A stretch of DNA of 64,000 nucleotides from Methanobrevibacter millerae (GTDB taxonomy: Archaea; Methanobacteriota; Methanobacteria; Methanobacteriales; Methanobacteriaceae). The stretch lies in NCBI GenBank assembly GCA_015063005.1, contig SUTF01000008.1, forward strand, positions 98,882-162,881, read 5' to 3'. This document shows, piece after piece, positions 30,842-40,617 of the stretch. Positions within the stretch are counted from its first letter, which is position 1, and each line of letters starts with the position of its first letter. A program made the translations under genes and the position numbers. A model generated the notes under the pieces. It was not told the DNA's origin. It was given only the letters and a program-made list of their open reading frames with translations, and searched no databases.

Positions 30842-33800
30842 ATCTGTAATATATATTTTGTTTGATATGCTGGTACCATTATAACTTGAAGTAATAACAT
30901 AGATATCTTTAGCAGCACCTAACCTGATATTCAATGCAGCATAACCATCAGCATTAGTAGTTCTTTGATAGAATACACCATTAATATTGAATGTTATGTT
31001 TTCACCTGATAAAGGATTACCTTGACCATCAAGTAATAATGCTCTGAATTGATCGGAAGTGCCGTATTTTTTATACAAGTCTTCAGCATATAAAATAGGC
31101 AATACTTCAATGTCGTTTGATACCATACATCCATTGTACATTGCAGTAATTGTGTAGTTTCCAGGCTGTAAATTAATGTTTAATTTAGCTTGACCGGATG
31201 CATTGGTTTGGCGAGTGTACATTACACCATTAATGTTGAATGTAACATTTTCACCAGCACCAACAGCTTTACCATCAGCACCTAAAATAGTAACAACATA
31301 CTGAGAATCATTTTTATAGTATTTTACTAAATCATCATTATCTGCTATAGTGGACAATACAGTAATGTTGTTTGAATATTCCTGTTTGTTAAGTGGATGA
31401 TAAGCAGTGATGACATATTCTCCAGGTTCTAAGTTAATGTTTAATTTAGCTTTTCCTTCACTACCATTTACTTGACGAGTGTAGAATACTCCATTGATGT
31501 TGAATGTAACGTTAGTTCCTTCAGCTAAAGGATTGCCTTGACCATCAAGGAAAGTAGCATAGTATTGGGATTCATTTCTGAACATTTTTACTAAGTCATC
31601 CCCATAAATAGTAGATAAAACAGTAATAGTGTTTTCAATAGTTGAATTAGTACAATTTCCAGTACCAACATATGATACAAAAGCTGTGTAATTACCAGGA
31701 TTTAAATTAATAGCAATTGAAGCAGTACCATTCTCATCAGTTACTCTATTGTAAGTAGCACCATTAATAGTAAGAGTTACTGTTTCATTAGCTAATGGTT
31801 TACCGTTCATATCAGTTACTTTTAAAACATATCTGGTACCGTTTTTATAATACATTACAACATCTTCAGCCTGGATAATAACTCTTTGCATTTCAGGAGT
31901 GTTGTTTAATACAAGGGTGTCTCCCACATTAACATCAACAGCAGCATCACCAGTGTAGTTTAATGAAATTAAATAGTTATCTGTTACAGAACCAGTTCCT
32001 TTAGCATCAACAGCATATTCACCAGTTGCTGTAATATTGTTATCCCTAACTATTGCATTACCTCTTACAATATGAACACCAGTAGTTTCAATACCCATTG
32101 TGTCATAACCTAATGGAATACCTTCATTTGAAGCGTTAGCTACAATATTGTTATTACAAATAGTTATATTATCAACAGCAGATGCAATGCCCGTAGTGAA
32201 GTTACCCGTAGTGGTAATGTTGTTATTTTCTACATCCGCTTCACTGCCTGATAATGATAAACCAAATACTGAATTACCAGAAGCAGTTATATCATTTCCA
32301 AAGATTTCAGTTTGGACATCTCCACCCCAGTTAGCTGTGTAAATACCATATGAGGAAACTGCATCGACTTCAATATTATTTCCTGAAATGAGACCATTTG
32401 AATTACTTTCAATATCAATACCACAAGCATAGTCTTTATCAGAAGCTACAGTAATGTTATTGCCTCCAATAGAGAAATCTTTACCTGCAACAACTAAACC
32501 ATATCCATAAGGAGCTCCATAGACTTCAATATTGTTGTCCATGAGAGTAGCATTATCACCAGTAATGTGGACACCATAAACAGTATCATAAGTACTTGTT
32601 TGATCGTTTGATACTACAGATATGTTATTGTCTTCCAAATATGCATTGTCAGTTTCAATAAGTGAAATAACATCAGATAAAACTTGTCCACTAGTCCAGT
32701 TGACAGGACGGGCAGGGATGTCTGCAGTGATAGTATTGTTTGTAATTACAATATTGTCTGATTCTTCTGCAGCAATAACACTATTGGAAAAAGTTTCATT
32801 AGTTTTTACAACGAAATCAATAGCGTTTTTATCGATTGTAACATTGCTTGAATCAATAATTCTTATAACTGCATTATTGTCATCCTCTACACCAGTTACA
32901 TCGAAGTTATTGTTAATAATTGAAACATTGTTTGCTTCAGAAATTTCTATTAAATCAGCCATATTTTCAGAAATGAAATCAAATCCGTCAATAGTGACAT
33001 TATCAGAATTGATTGTGAATGAAATATCATTTAAAGTTGCATTATCACTTAATAATTTAATTGGTCTGTCAATGGTAATCCATGGACCAACTTCTGAAAA
33101 TTCACCAATGAATGTTAATGATTCTGAGGTAATATTATCTCTTAAGAAACCTTCTAAATCAAAGAACAAGTGGAAAGTATCGTTTGTCAAATTATAATTA
33201 GTTGCATTTGCGACAGGAATGTTGTTTTCAACAAGTGAGTCATCTAAAGTATCGTCAACACTTTCATCACCCAATAATTCTTTAGCAACTAAATAGTTAT
33301 CGGTGATTTCACTGCCAGAAGCAGAATTGACAACAGTATAGTTACCTGAAGATGTGACTGCATTATTGTGAACTTGACTTTCAGACATTGTGAAAATACC
33401 TACTGTTTGTGCATCAACCATATCACCAGTTTTAGCAATGTCATCTTTCAAACCGTTAGCGGATATGTCATTACCAGTGATTGTAGCTACATCATCCATC
33501 ATCATTGATACGATACCCATAGTGTAGTTACCATCAAGCACTAATATGTTATCAGCAATGTTAGCTTCACTTCCATATAATGACATGGCATATACAGCAT
33601 GAGATTCTGCTTCAATATAGTTATTTGTATAATCTATAGCATCAGAATATTCAAAGTCATACCAATCCATAGCAGTGTAAATTCCATAAACAACATCAGG
33701 AGCTTTAATTATGAATGCATTATTGTCGACAACACCTGAGGATACAGGTTCAATATCCACACCATTTGCATATGTGGAGTCTGATTCAACTTCAATATTG

Positions 33801-36703
33801 TTATTTGAAATAGTGAAGTCCTCACCTTTAATTAAAATGCCGTAAATGTAGTCTTTACCCATTGCATTGATAATATTGTTATCGATTACTGCATTATCTG
33901 CTTTCACATCAACAACATAAACAGTATCATAACCAGATTTAGTTATAATATTAGTAGCATTAAGATTTATATGATTGAAAGCAAAAGATAAATCAGTGAC
34001 ATTATCAAGCACGATACCTTCGGAAACAGGAGCGCTTACCCAATTACCGGAAGTAGCAGGAATTTCTCTCCAATTCACATCAACGGAAGGAATAGCAATG
34101 TCAAAAGTATTTTCTTCAATAGCATCAATAGCAGAATCAGCTACATATAAAGCATTGTTTATAAATGTACCGTTAGTGTTACCTGTAAAGTCAATTCCAT
34201 TATTAATAATCAATACATCTGAACTATCGGAAACGTAAATTCCATATGAATCAGCTAATCCATTATCATTAACAGCGATAGTGTTTCTTTCAGCAGTTAA
34301 ATTGGATTTTGTGATGAATAAACCTTTTCCAGTAGAGGTTATATTATTGTATGAAATTGCTACTTGACCATTAATTGCTTTAATAGCAACATTTTCAACA
34401 CCGAAACCATCCCATACATATTCATTGCCGACACCAGACCCATTCACAATAATTTCATTATCATTGATAATTAATGAATCAAGGTTAGCAGCAATACCAG
34501 TAGTGTAATTACCATTTAATTCTATGGTGTTATAAGCAACATTAGATTCAATTCCACCTAATTCGATACCAAATGCGGCATAGGAATCAGCACGAATAGT
34601 ATTATTAATGTAATCTACACTGACATTACCATTAGACATTGCAGCATAAATACCGTAAGTTGAAATAGGAGAAGTTAGAGCAATGACATTACTGTCAACA
34701 ATACCTTCAGCAGGACCTTCTACATCAATACCATTAGCATAATTATTAGATTCTACTTGAATAGCATTATTAGAAACAGCAAAGTTATCTCCGGAAATGA
34801 TAAGACCATAAACGTAATCTGCACCATTTGCAGCAATAATATTGTTGTCCACTACAGCATTGTCAGAATCAACATCAACAACATAAATGGTGTCATAACC
34901 ATAAGCAGTTATAACATCAGTAGCATTAAGATAAACTAAATTGTTGGAGAATACTAAGTTAGTGTCATTATTCAATACAATACCTTCAGAAACAGGAAGC
35001 CTTACATAATTACCTGATCCAGCAGGAATCTCAGGCCATGCAACATCAACAGAAGGAATAGCAATTTCAAAAGTATTACCATCAATAGATTCAACATTAG
35101 AATCAGCTACATTCATAGCATTGTTAATAAAAGTACCATTGGTTTTTCCCGTATATTTTACAATATTTTCATTGATTTCAACATAAGAACAGTTAGAAAC
35201 GGAAATAGCATAAGAATTAGCTAAACCAGTATCAACAACAGTGATATCATTTGATTCAGCAGTTAAGTTTACATCAGATGCAACAATACCTTTGCCATTA
35301 GCAGTGATAGTATTATTTTCAATGATGACTAAACCTTTAATTACTTTAATAGCGACATTTTCAACACCAAAACCGTCCCAAACATATTGGTTACCTTCAC
35401 CAGAACCATTTACAGCAATATTGTTTCCAGCAACAGCCAATGCATCAAATCTGGAAGCGATACCAGTGGTATGATTACCAGTTACAGTAATTTTATTGTT
35501 GAATACATTTCCTGATATTCCACTCACTTCCATACCAAAAGCAGCGTAAGCTTTAGCCCCAATAGTATTATTGTCAAAGTATGCAGTTACATTACCATTT
35601 GACATAGCACCATAAACAGCATAAGCAGCAGTTGGTGAAATAGCAGCTAAAACATTATTTTCTACATTTACATCTGCTGGTCCTTCAATATCAATAGCAT
35701 TAGCATAATTTAATAAAGATTGAACTATGATTGAGTTGGTTGTAATGTTTAAGTTATTACCACTTGCAATAAGACCATAAATGTAATCTTGACCTTGTGC
35801 AACGACATAGTTTGATCCGAAGTATGAGTCAGTACAATTGTTAATATCAACCACATAAACTGTATCATAGCCATAAGCAGTAACTATATCAGTAGCATTA
35901 AGAAGTACCATATTTAAGCTTATTGTAACATTGTTTGAATCCTTAACAACAATACCTTCAGATATAGGATCGCTTACCCAATTTTCTGAAGCTGCAGGAA
36001 TCTCATTCCAAGGAACATCAACAGAAGAGACATTTATTCTGAAACGGTTATCATAAATATTTGCATTATCAGAATTAGTTACACGAATTGCATTAGCATA
36101 TTTTCCAGCAGTTCCATTACTTTTAGCTGAATAAGTGACATTGTTAGAACTGAACAATAGATTTTTAGCATAATCAGCACTTATTGCAATTAAACCATCT
36201 GCATCTCCGGAAGAAACTGAAAATACATTATCTAAAATAAGAATATCAGACGCATTAAAAATAGTTAATGCAGTCACACCATTAGTATTTTGGAAAGTTA
36301 AACCTTTAATGATGGAATTGTCACTTCCTGCATTGAAAGTAATGCCTACATTAGTCAATACACTATCATTGTTAGGAATAATAGTTAAAATTTTATCAAA
36401 AACCATTACATGATTTGAAATATTTCCAAGAATTATTTCACTATAATCAGAAATATTTGCACTTTCGAGTATAGAACCATTTTCATCGAAGTAATTGTTA
36501 AAATTGCTGTCATCGATAGAAAATGACTTAAACTCATCGCTTTCATTATCTTGTAAAACATCAATATTACTGTCTATAGATACGACATCATCACTGCTTG
36601 CTGCAATAACACTACTATCATCAGTAGAATTATCCTGTGCACAAACAGCACCGACAGATAATATCAATACTAGTAAAAATATGGATAAATATCTATATTT
36701 CAT
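30839..36703 (-). CDS. Large beta-helix adhesin-like protein
   Basis: A 1954-residue secreted protein. Residues 1-22 are a signal peptide (YLSIFLLVLILSVGAVCAQ). From about 90 to 1580 is a right-handed beta-helix of the NosD/CASH kind. It is built from a long super-repeat of roughly 330 residues in which the same sub-motifs return in order: SVDV.W.EIPA, SEGIV, TVYVVDV, DYIYGL, YANGIDVE, YGIY.AM and TTGIAS. The last 380 residues are four Ig-like repeats (FNINGVFY, LNINL.PG.Y) shared with other ALPs. There is no C-terminal membrane helix. N-glycosylation sequons are abundant. Likely a surface fibre or adhesin contacting host, plant or partner microbes. Specific binding is unknown. GGAG precedes the ATG. 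Confidence 0.92.
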   Translation of the reverse strand: MKYRYLSIFLLVLILSVGAVCAQDNSTDDSSVIAASSDDVVSIDSNIDVLQDNESDEFKSFSIDDSNFNNYFDENGSILESANISDYSEIILGNISNHVMVFDKILTIIPNNDSVLTNVGITFNAGSDNSIIKGLTFQNTNGVTALTIFNASDILILDNVFSVSSGDADGLIAISADYAKNLLFSSNNVTYSAKSNGTAGKYANAIRVTNSDNANIYDNRFRINVSSVDVPWNEIPAASENWVSDPISEGIVVKDSNNVTISLNMVLLNATDIVTAYGYDTVYVVDINNCTDSYFGSNYVVAQGQDYIYGLIASGNNLNITTNSIIVQSLLNYANAIDIEGPADVNVENNVLAAISPTAAYAVYGAMSNGNVTAYFDNNTIGAKAYAAFGMEVSGISGNVFNNKITVTGNHTTGIASRFDALAVAGNNIAVNGSGEGNQYVWDGFGVENVAIKVIKGLVIIENNTITANGKGIVASDVNLTAESNDITVVDTGLANSYAISVSNCSYVEINENIVKYTGKTNGTFINNAMNVADSNVESIDGNTFEIAIPSVDVAWPEIPAGSGNYVRLPVSEGIVLNNDTNLVFSNNLVYLNATDVITAYGYDTIYVVDVDSDNAVVDNNIIAANGADYVYGLIISGDNFAVSNNAIQVESNNYANGIDVEGPAEGIVDSNVIALTSPISTYGIYAAMSNGNVSVDYINNTIRADSYAAFGIELGGIESNVAYNTIELNGNYTTGIAANLDSLIINDNEIIVNGSGVGNEYVWDGFGVENVAIKAINGQVAISYNNITSTGKGLFITKSNLTAERNTIAVNDNGLADSYGIYVSDSSDVLIINNGIDFTGNTNGTFINNALYVADSAIDAIEENTFDIAIPSVDVNWREIPATSGNWVSAPVSEGIVLDNVTDLSFAFNHINLNATNIITKSGYDTVYVVDVKADNAVIDNNIINAMGKDYIYGILIKGEDFTISNNNIEVESDSTYANGVDIEPVSSGVVDNNAFIIKAPDVVYGIYTAMDWYDFEYSDAIDYTNNYIEAESHAVYAMSLYGSEANIADNILVLDGNYTMGIVSMMMDDVATITGNDISANGLKDDIAKTGDMVDAQTVGIFTMSESQVHNNAVTSSGNYTVVNSASGSEITDNYLVAKELLGDESVDDTLDDSLVENNIPVANATNYNLTNDTFHLFFDLEGFLRDNITSESLTFIGEFSEVGPWITIDRPIKLLSDNATLNDISFTINSDNVTIDGFDFISENMADLIEISEANNVSIINNNFDVTGVEDDNNAVIRIIDSSNVTIDKNAIDFVVKTNETFSNSVIAAEESDNIVITNNTITADIPARPVNWTSGQVLSDVISLIETDNAYLEDNNISVVSNDQTSTYDTVYGVHITGDNATLMDNNIEVYGAPYGYGLVVAGKDFSIGGNNITVASDKDYACGIDIESNSNGLISGNNIEVDAVSSYGIYTANWGGDVQTEIFGNDITASGNSVFGLSLSGSEADVENNNITTTGNFTTGIASAVDNITICNNNIVANASNEGIPLGYDTMGIETTGVHIVRGNAIVRDNNITATGEYAVDAKGTGSVTDNYLISLNYTGDAAVDVNVGDTLVLNNTPEMQRVIIQAEDVVMYYKNGTRYVLKVTDMNGKPLANETVTLTINGATYNRVTDENGTASIAINLNPGNYTAFVSYVGTGNCTNSTIENTITVLSTIYGDDLVKMFRNESQYYATFLDGQGNPLAEGTNVTFNINGVFYTRQVNGSEGKAKLNINLEPGEYVITAYHPLNKQEYSNNITVLSTIADNDDLVKYYKNDSQYVVTILGADGKAVGAGENVTFNINGVMYTRQTNASGQAKLNINLQPGNYTITAMYNGCMVSNDIEVLPILYAEDLYKKYGTSDQFRALLLDGQGNPLSGENITFNINGVFYQRTTNADGYAALNIRLGAAKDIYVITSSYNGTSISNKIYITD

Positions 36704-36739
36704 AAATTATTTTCTCCTAATTTTTTGAATATTAAACAA

Positions 36740-36755
36740 TCACATATAAAAACTC
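36740..36755 (-). promoter_or_regulatory. TATA-like element of the 1954-residue ALP gene
   Basis: Minus-strand TTTTTATATGTG at about 36741-36752 lies some 40-50 bases before the ATG at 36703. This is a plausible archaeal TATA box and gives the gene a promoter separate from the upstream helicase gene. Confidence 0.4.
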
Positions 36756-36875
36756 AAGTAAAAGTTGTTATACGATAATTATTATGTAATTTTTCTTAAT
36801 TAAACATTACGAAAAATGAAAAATATTCAATTATACTTAAGAAAACAATAAAAAAAGCTTTATTAACCATAAATT

Positions 36876-39194
36876 TTAAAGGAGTTTTTTCTCCTTAATC
36901 TCCTTTTTGAAATAAAGATATTTAGACTCAATAACCTTTCTTATGTTTTGAGCAGTAATTTTTCCAATGCCTTCAACTTCCATCAATTCATTTTCAGATG
37001 CATTGAATACTTTTTCAACAGAACCAAAATGCTCCAGTAAATTTTTAGCATTAACGGGACCTATAGCAGGTAAAGATTCGACAATGAACAGTTGCTGCTC
37101 CCATAAACTAACCGGTTTTTTATCTGTCCTTATTTGTATATTGGTTTTTTCACCGCTTTGCTCCCTGATGGCGATTCTTTTAATCATTGCAGCAGTATCC
37201 TGAGCATCCCTAGTTGGAATAATGCTGATACCAAAATCAAGAGCTATTGATGCAATGGTACCTCTAATTGCATTTGGATTAACCATTCCAGAATATAAGT
37301 CATCCCCTTCAAGAATCATTAAAGGACGCTTAAACTCTTCAGACAATTCCCTAGCTTGCTTGAATAAACGTTTATCAATCATAGAACTGACGAAATCTTT
37401 TGCAGTTTTTCTTTCAATAGCTACCTCATCACTTACCTGATAGTCAGCAACTGCCATCGAATGAACTTTAACATCCATTTCCATTTGAGACAAATACCTG
37501 ATTACTTTTGAATTGCCTTCACGGGAATCAGCGTAAACCAAAGGCAATTTTTCTTCTTTAGGCTTATCAATGACTTTAACCCTTTTTTCATTATCCATTC
37601 TTGCAACTGCAGATTCATTCAACTCTTTTAATACATTAGGATCTATCAACTGGTTTTTCATATTATCTTCTTTTCTTACAGAAGACCAATAATAACCCTC
37701 ATCACGAGTTTCGTTTGTGATTAAAACCTTTACACGACCTGTTCTCTTACGGCCAGTTCTTCCACGACGCTGAATCATACGAACTTCAGACGGAACAGGC
37801 TCATATAAAACAACCAAATCAACTGCAGGAATATCGATACCCTCTTCAGCAACACTAGTTGAAATTAAAACATCATATTCGCCCATCCTGAATGCCTTAA
37901 TGATTTCCTTTTGTTCTTTTTGAGTGAGACCTTTCTCACCATCCTTGGTTGCCTGACCAAAGAACTTTGCAGATTTTATTCCTTCACGTTCAAGCTTGTC
38001 ATGAATCATTTCAAGGGTGTCTCTGAATTGAGTGAAAACAATAACCTTAGATGCCTTTTCATCCTGTTTATTATCATATCTTGTTGTTTTAAGAGTGGTC
38101 TGACCATCACCAGCACCCAATTCTTTTTTTAATATTTCTGCCAAAGACCTGAGTTTAGGATGCTCCCAACCGTTATTTTCCGCATCATGTGCAAGTCTGA
38201 CTGCACGTGAAAAATTAGGATCATTCATCAAGGATTTTGATGCTTTGGTTGTCTTTTTACGTAACCTCTTAATATATTTATTAAAAGGATGGACACCCTG
38301 AGTTTCAACAAGTTCCTGAGCATGCTGAATATTGATAACTGCACTTAAAATTGAAATAGCTTGGAACAATTCCTTTTTAGGGTTGGTAGTTCGGGCAATT
38401 TCGCCCTGAATGCGCCCCCTTGTTTTTAGGATATCAACTTTAGTAACAGAAATAGTCTTAAGAATACCCATATTCTTTAAAGTTTTTAACCGTATCTTTA
38501 AAGCCTTTTCAAGAGATTTGTTAATCTTTTCAAGTTCAGGACTCATGTCTATTCTGACCCAGTCAATTTTAACCGGATTGAAATATGGCTTTACATCACG
38601 GTCATTTTCCGTTTTAACCACGACATTCTGAATGTAGAGATTCTCACAGACCTCCTTGATTTTTGATTTATCAGAACCAGGTGAAGCAGTCAAACCTAAA
38701 ATTAGATTATAATTGGATTCCTTGACATAACGGGAAGCCAAATAAACATAAGAATATGCACCAACACCATGATGACATTCGTCAAAAACAATCAATGAAA
38801 CACTACTTAAATCATATCTTCCATTCAATAAATCAGACTCTACTGTTTGAGGAGTGGCAGAAATAATTCTGGATTCCTCCCATCTCTTAACACGTTCATC
38901 AGTTTTAATAGAACCCGTAATTGATGTGCAGGGCAGATTTAAAAACTCCTTGAAACTTGCCTCATGCTGAATAGCCAATGGCTTGCTTGGAGCTAAAATG
39001 AGAACCTTGGAGTTTTTGACTTTCTGTAACCTATCCGCTGCGACCAATATTGCCACGATAGTTTTACCTAATGCAGTAGGTGCAACAACCATAGTATTTC
39101 CTTTCTTTAAAACATCCCCAGCCAACACTTGCTGATAAAGTCTTGACTCAATAGAATCATTTTTAATTAATGGATGTTTAATGTAAGTAGTCAT
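36876..39194 (-). CDS. hef: Hef-type helicase-nuclease (ERCC4/XPF family)
   Basis: A 772-residue protein for repair of stalled forks and branched DNA. The N-terminal SF2 helicase has APTALGKT at 39-46, DECHHG as the DEAH-type box, and C-terminal helicase motifs SVAEEGIDIP and RRGRTGR. A linker leads to the XPF nuclease domain (about residues 540-690) with YADSREGNSKV and the catalytic ERKTAKD. A tandem helix-hairpin-helix end follows (LPAIGPVNAKNLLEHFG, VEGIGKITAQNI). All catalytic motifs are intact and the length fits archaeal Hef. The start ATG has no clear ribosome binding site, so it may be leaderless. It faces divergently from the small secreted protein gene. Confidence 0.95.
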   Translation of the reverse strand: MTTYIKHPLIKNDSIESRLYQQVLAGDVLKKGNTMVVAPTALGKTIVAILVAADRLQKVKNSKVLILAPSKPLAIQHEASFKEFLNLPCTSITGSIKTDERVKRWEESRIISATPQTVESDLLNGRYDLSSVSLIVFDECHHGVGAYSYVYLASRYVKESNYNLILGLTASPGSDKSKIKEVCENLYIQNVVVKTENDRDVKPYFNPVKIDWVRIDMSPELEKINKSLEKALKIRLKTLKNMGILKTISVTKVDILKTRGRIQGEIARTTNPKKELFQAISILSAVINIQHAQELVETQGVHPFNKYIKRLRKKTTKASKSLMNDPNFSRAVRLAHDAENNGWEHPKLRSLAEILKKELGAGDGQTTLKTTRYDNKQDEKASKVIVFTQFRDTLEMIHDKLEREGIKSAKFFGQATKDGEKGLTQKEQKEIIKAFRMGEYDVLISTSVAEEGIDIPAVDLVVLYEPVPSEVRMIQRRGRTGRKRTGRVKVLITNETRDEGYYWSSVRKEDNMKNQLIDPNVLKELNESAVARMDNEKRVKVIDKPKEEKLPLVYADSREGNSKVIRYLSQMEMDVKVHSMAVADYQVSDEVAIERKTAKDFVSSMIDKRLFKQARELSEEFKRPLMILEGDDLYSGMVNPNAIRGTIASIALDFGISIIPTRDAQDTAAMIKRIAIREQSGEKTNIQIRTDKKPVSLWEQQLFIVESLPAIGPVNAKNLLEHFGSVEKVFNASENELMEVEGIGKITAQNIRKVIESKYLYFKKEIKEKKLL

Positions 39195-39271
39195 AATGTA
39201 ATTTAAGTTATTAACTACTTATAAAATTAGTGAGAGCATTTGACAAGTAATAAACATCACCAGAAAATAAG

Positions 39272-39327
39272 TATATTTAAATTAAAACAAATATATTATA
39301 TATTGTAGTGAGTTTTATATAACTACA
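39272..39327 (+). promoter_or_regulatory. Promoter and 5' inverted repeat of the first small secreted protein gene
   Basis: TATATTTAAAT (39272-39282) is the TATA box. About 22 bases on, TGTAGT (39304-39309) and ACTACA (39322-39327) form an inverted repeat at the expected mRNA start, about 20 bases before the ATG. The twin gene downstream has the same arrangement, although the surrounding bases have diverged. Confidence 0.5.
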
Positions 39328-39347
39328 TCAATTATTAAGTGATAAAA

Positions 39348-39857
39348 ATGAAAAGAAAAATAATGTTAATATTAATAGCATTAGTAACACTCTGCCTTGC
39401 TGTAAGCGCAGTCAGCGCATGGGAATTCTCATTCGGAAGCAGCAGCAGTAGCAGTTCTAGTGTAAGTACTGACGGCGACGTAGCTACCGTAGATTACAAA
39501 GATGGAGTACTAAAAATAAACGACAAACAATTCAAAATACCTAACGGATACACACAAGACAACAACTTTACCCAAACCGGTGTAGATGCGAATATGAGTA
39601 CTATTCAAGGTGCTAAAATGACTCGTGCTGCATTCGATAGTGGAAATAACACTATTATAGTGAAATATGTCTATGTACCAAATAATGAAATTACATACAA
39701 CGCATCAGCTAATGGTGAAACTAAAACAATCAATGGTCATACAGGTGCATTTAAAACACAAAATGACACAACCGTTGTTTTCACATATGGTGATAATGGA
39801 AAATTAATTGAAATTAATGCACCAGATGAAGCAACATTAAATGAAATACTCAAATAG
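39348..39857 (+). CDS. Small secreted protein, twin copy 1
   Basis: A 169-residue protein with a clear signal peptide (ending SAVSA), then a serine-rich stretch GSSSSSSSVS, then a small beta-rich domain ending PDEATLNEILK. Its first 213 bases are identical to the next gene, and the rest of the protein is only distantly similar. I chose ATG 39348 over an in-frame GTG at 39339, by comparison with the twin. A third relative lies at 46985-47395. Probably exported. Function unknown, and I do not recognise a named family. Confidence 0.8.
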   Translation: MKRKIMLILIALVTLCLAVSAVSAWEFSFGSSSSSSSSVSTDGDVATVDYKDGVLKINDKQFKIPNGYTQDNNFTQTGVDANMSTIQGAKMTRAAFDSGNNTIIVKYVYVPNNEITYNASANGETKTINGHTGAFKTQNDTTVVFTYGDNGKLIEINAPDEATLNEILK

Positions 39858-39888
39858 GTTTAATTACAAACCTACCCTTTATTTTTTT
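39855..39888 (+). terminator. Terminator overlapping the stop of twin copy 1
   Basis: TAGGTTT (39855-39861, starting with the TAG stop) and AAACCTA (39868-39874) form a 7-base stem, followed by CCCTTTATTTTTTT. Confidence 0.6.
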
Positions 39889-39990
39889 AACACCAATCAT
39901 CAATATGACTTAAATTATAACCCACCATAGATAAAAACTTAATAACATAATTTAATCTTATAAAAATACCAATATCACCATGAGATAACA

Positions 39991-40052
39991 TATAATATTT
40001 AAATGAAAACTAACAGACAATTCATATGTAGTGTCTTTTATACATACTACAT
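39991..40052 (+). promoter_or_regulatory. Promoter and 5' inverted repeat of the second small secreted protein gene
   Basis: TATAATATTTAAAT (39991-40004) is the TATA box. ATGTAGT (40026-40032) and ACTACAT (40046-40052) form a 7-base inverted repeat with a 13-base loop at the expected mRNA start, followed by GGTGA and the ATG at 40069. Confidence 0.5.
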
Positions 40053-40068
40053 TAATTAGGTGAAAACA

Positions 40069-40581
40069 ATGAAAAGAAAAATAATGTTAATATTAATAGC
40101 ATTAGTAACACTCTGCCTTGCTGTAAGCGCAGTCAGCGCATGGGAATTCTCATTCGGAAGCAGCAGCAGTAGCAGTTCTAGTGTAAGTACTGACGGCGAC
40201 GTAGCTACCGTAGATTACAAAGATGGAGTACTAAAAATAAACGACAAACAATTCAAAATACCTAACGGATACACACAAGACGACAACTTGACTGCAACTG
40301 GTGAAAACGCAAATATGAGTTCAAATCCAGATGCAAAATTATCCCGTGCAGTTTTCGATAACGGTGACAAAAGAATTGTTGTAAAATATATCTCCGCAAA
40401 AGGTGAAATTACCAGTTATGTTGCTGAGATGCCTAATGCCCAAAATAAAACCATTAATGGACATGATGGTACTTTAGAAACTTATGATGACGGTAGAGTT
40501 CGTTTTTCATATGTTGATGGTGGTAAAATAATACAAATTGAATCACCAGACGAAGCAACAGTAAATGAAATACTCAAATAG
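40069..40581 (+). CDS. Small secreted protein, twin copy 2
   Basis: A 170-residue exported protein, the tandem partner of the gene at 39348-39857. Signal peptide, serine-rich stretch and the first part of the mature domain (71 residues in all) are identical to the twin. After base 40281 the sequences diverge abruptly, while the C-terminus again matches in form (SPDEATVNEILK). The ATG at 40069 follows GGTGA. The extracytoplasmic role is unknown. The identical 5' part with a diverged 3' part points to gene conversion or to a very recent replacement of the first half. Confidence 0.8.
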   Translation: MKRKIMLILIALVTLCLAVSAVSAWEFSFGSSSSSSSSVSTDGDVATVDYKDGVLKINDKQFKIPNGYTQDDNLTATGENANMSSNPDAKLSRAVFDNGDKRIVVKYISAKGEITSYVAEMPNAQNKTINGHDGTLETYDDGRVRFSYVDGGKIIQIESPDEATVNEILK

Positions 40582-40613
40582 GTTTAATTTCAAACCTATT
40601 CTTTATTTTTTTA
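40579..40613 (+). terminator. Terminator overlapping the stop of twin copy 2
   Basis: TAGGTTT (40579-40585) and AAACCTA (40592-40598) form the same 7-base stem as in the twin, followed by TTCTTTATTTTTTT. Confidence 0.6.
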
Positions 40614-40617
40614 TAAA

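Noticed and set aside
32622..33197. 191-residue frame opposite the beta-helix ALP
   Set aside because: It lies wholly inside a well-supported gene, has low-complexity Ser/Leu/Ile composition typical of antisense of Asn/Asp-rich repeats, and has no ribosome binding site.
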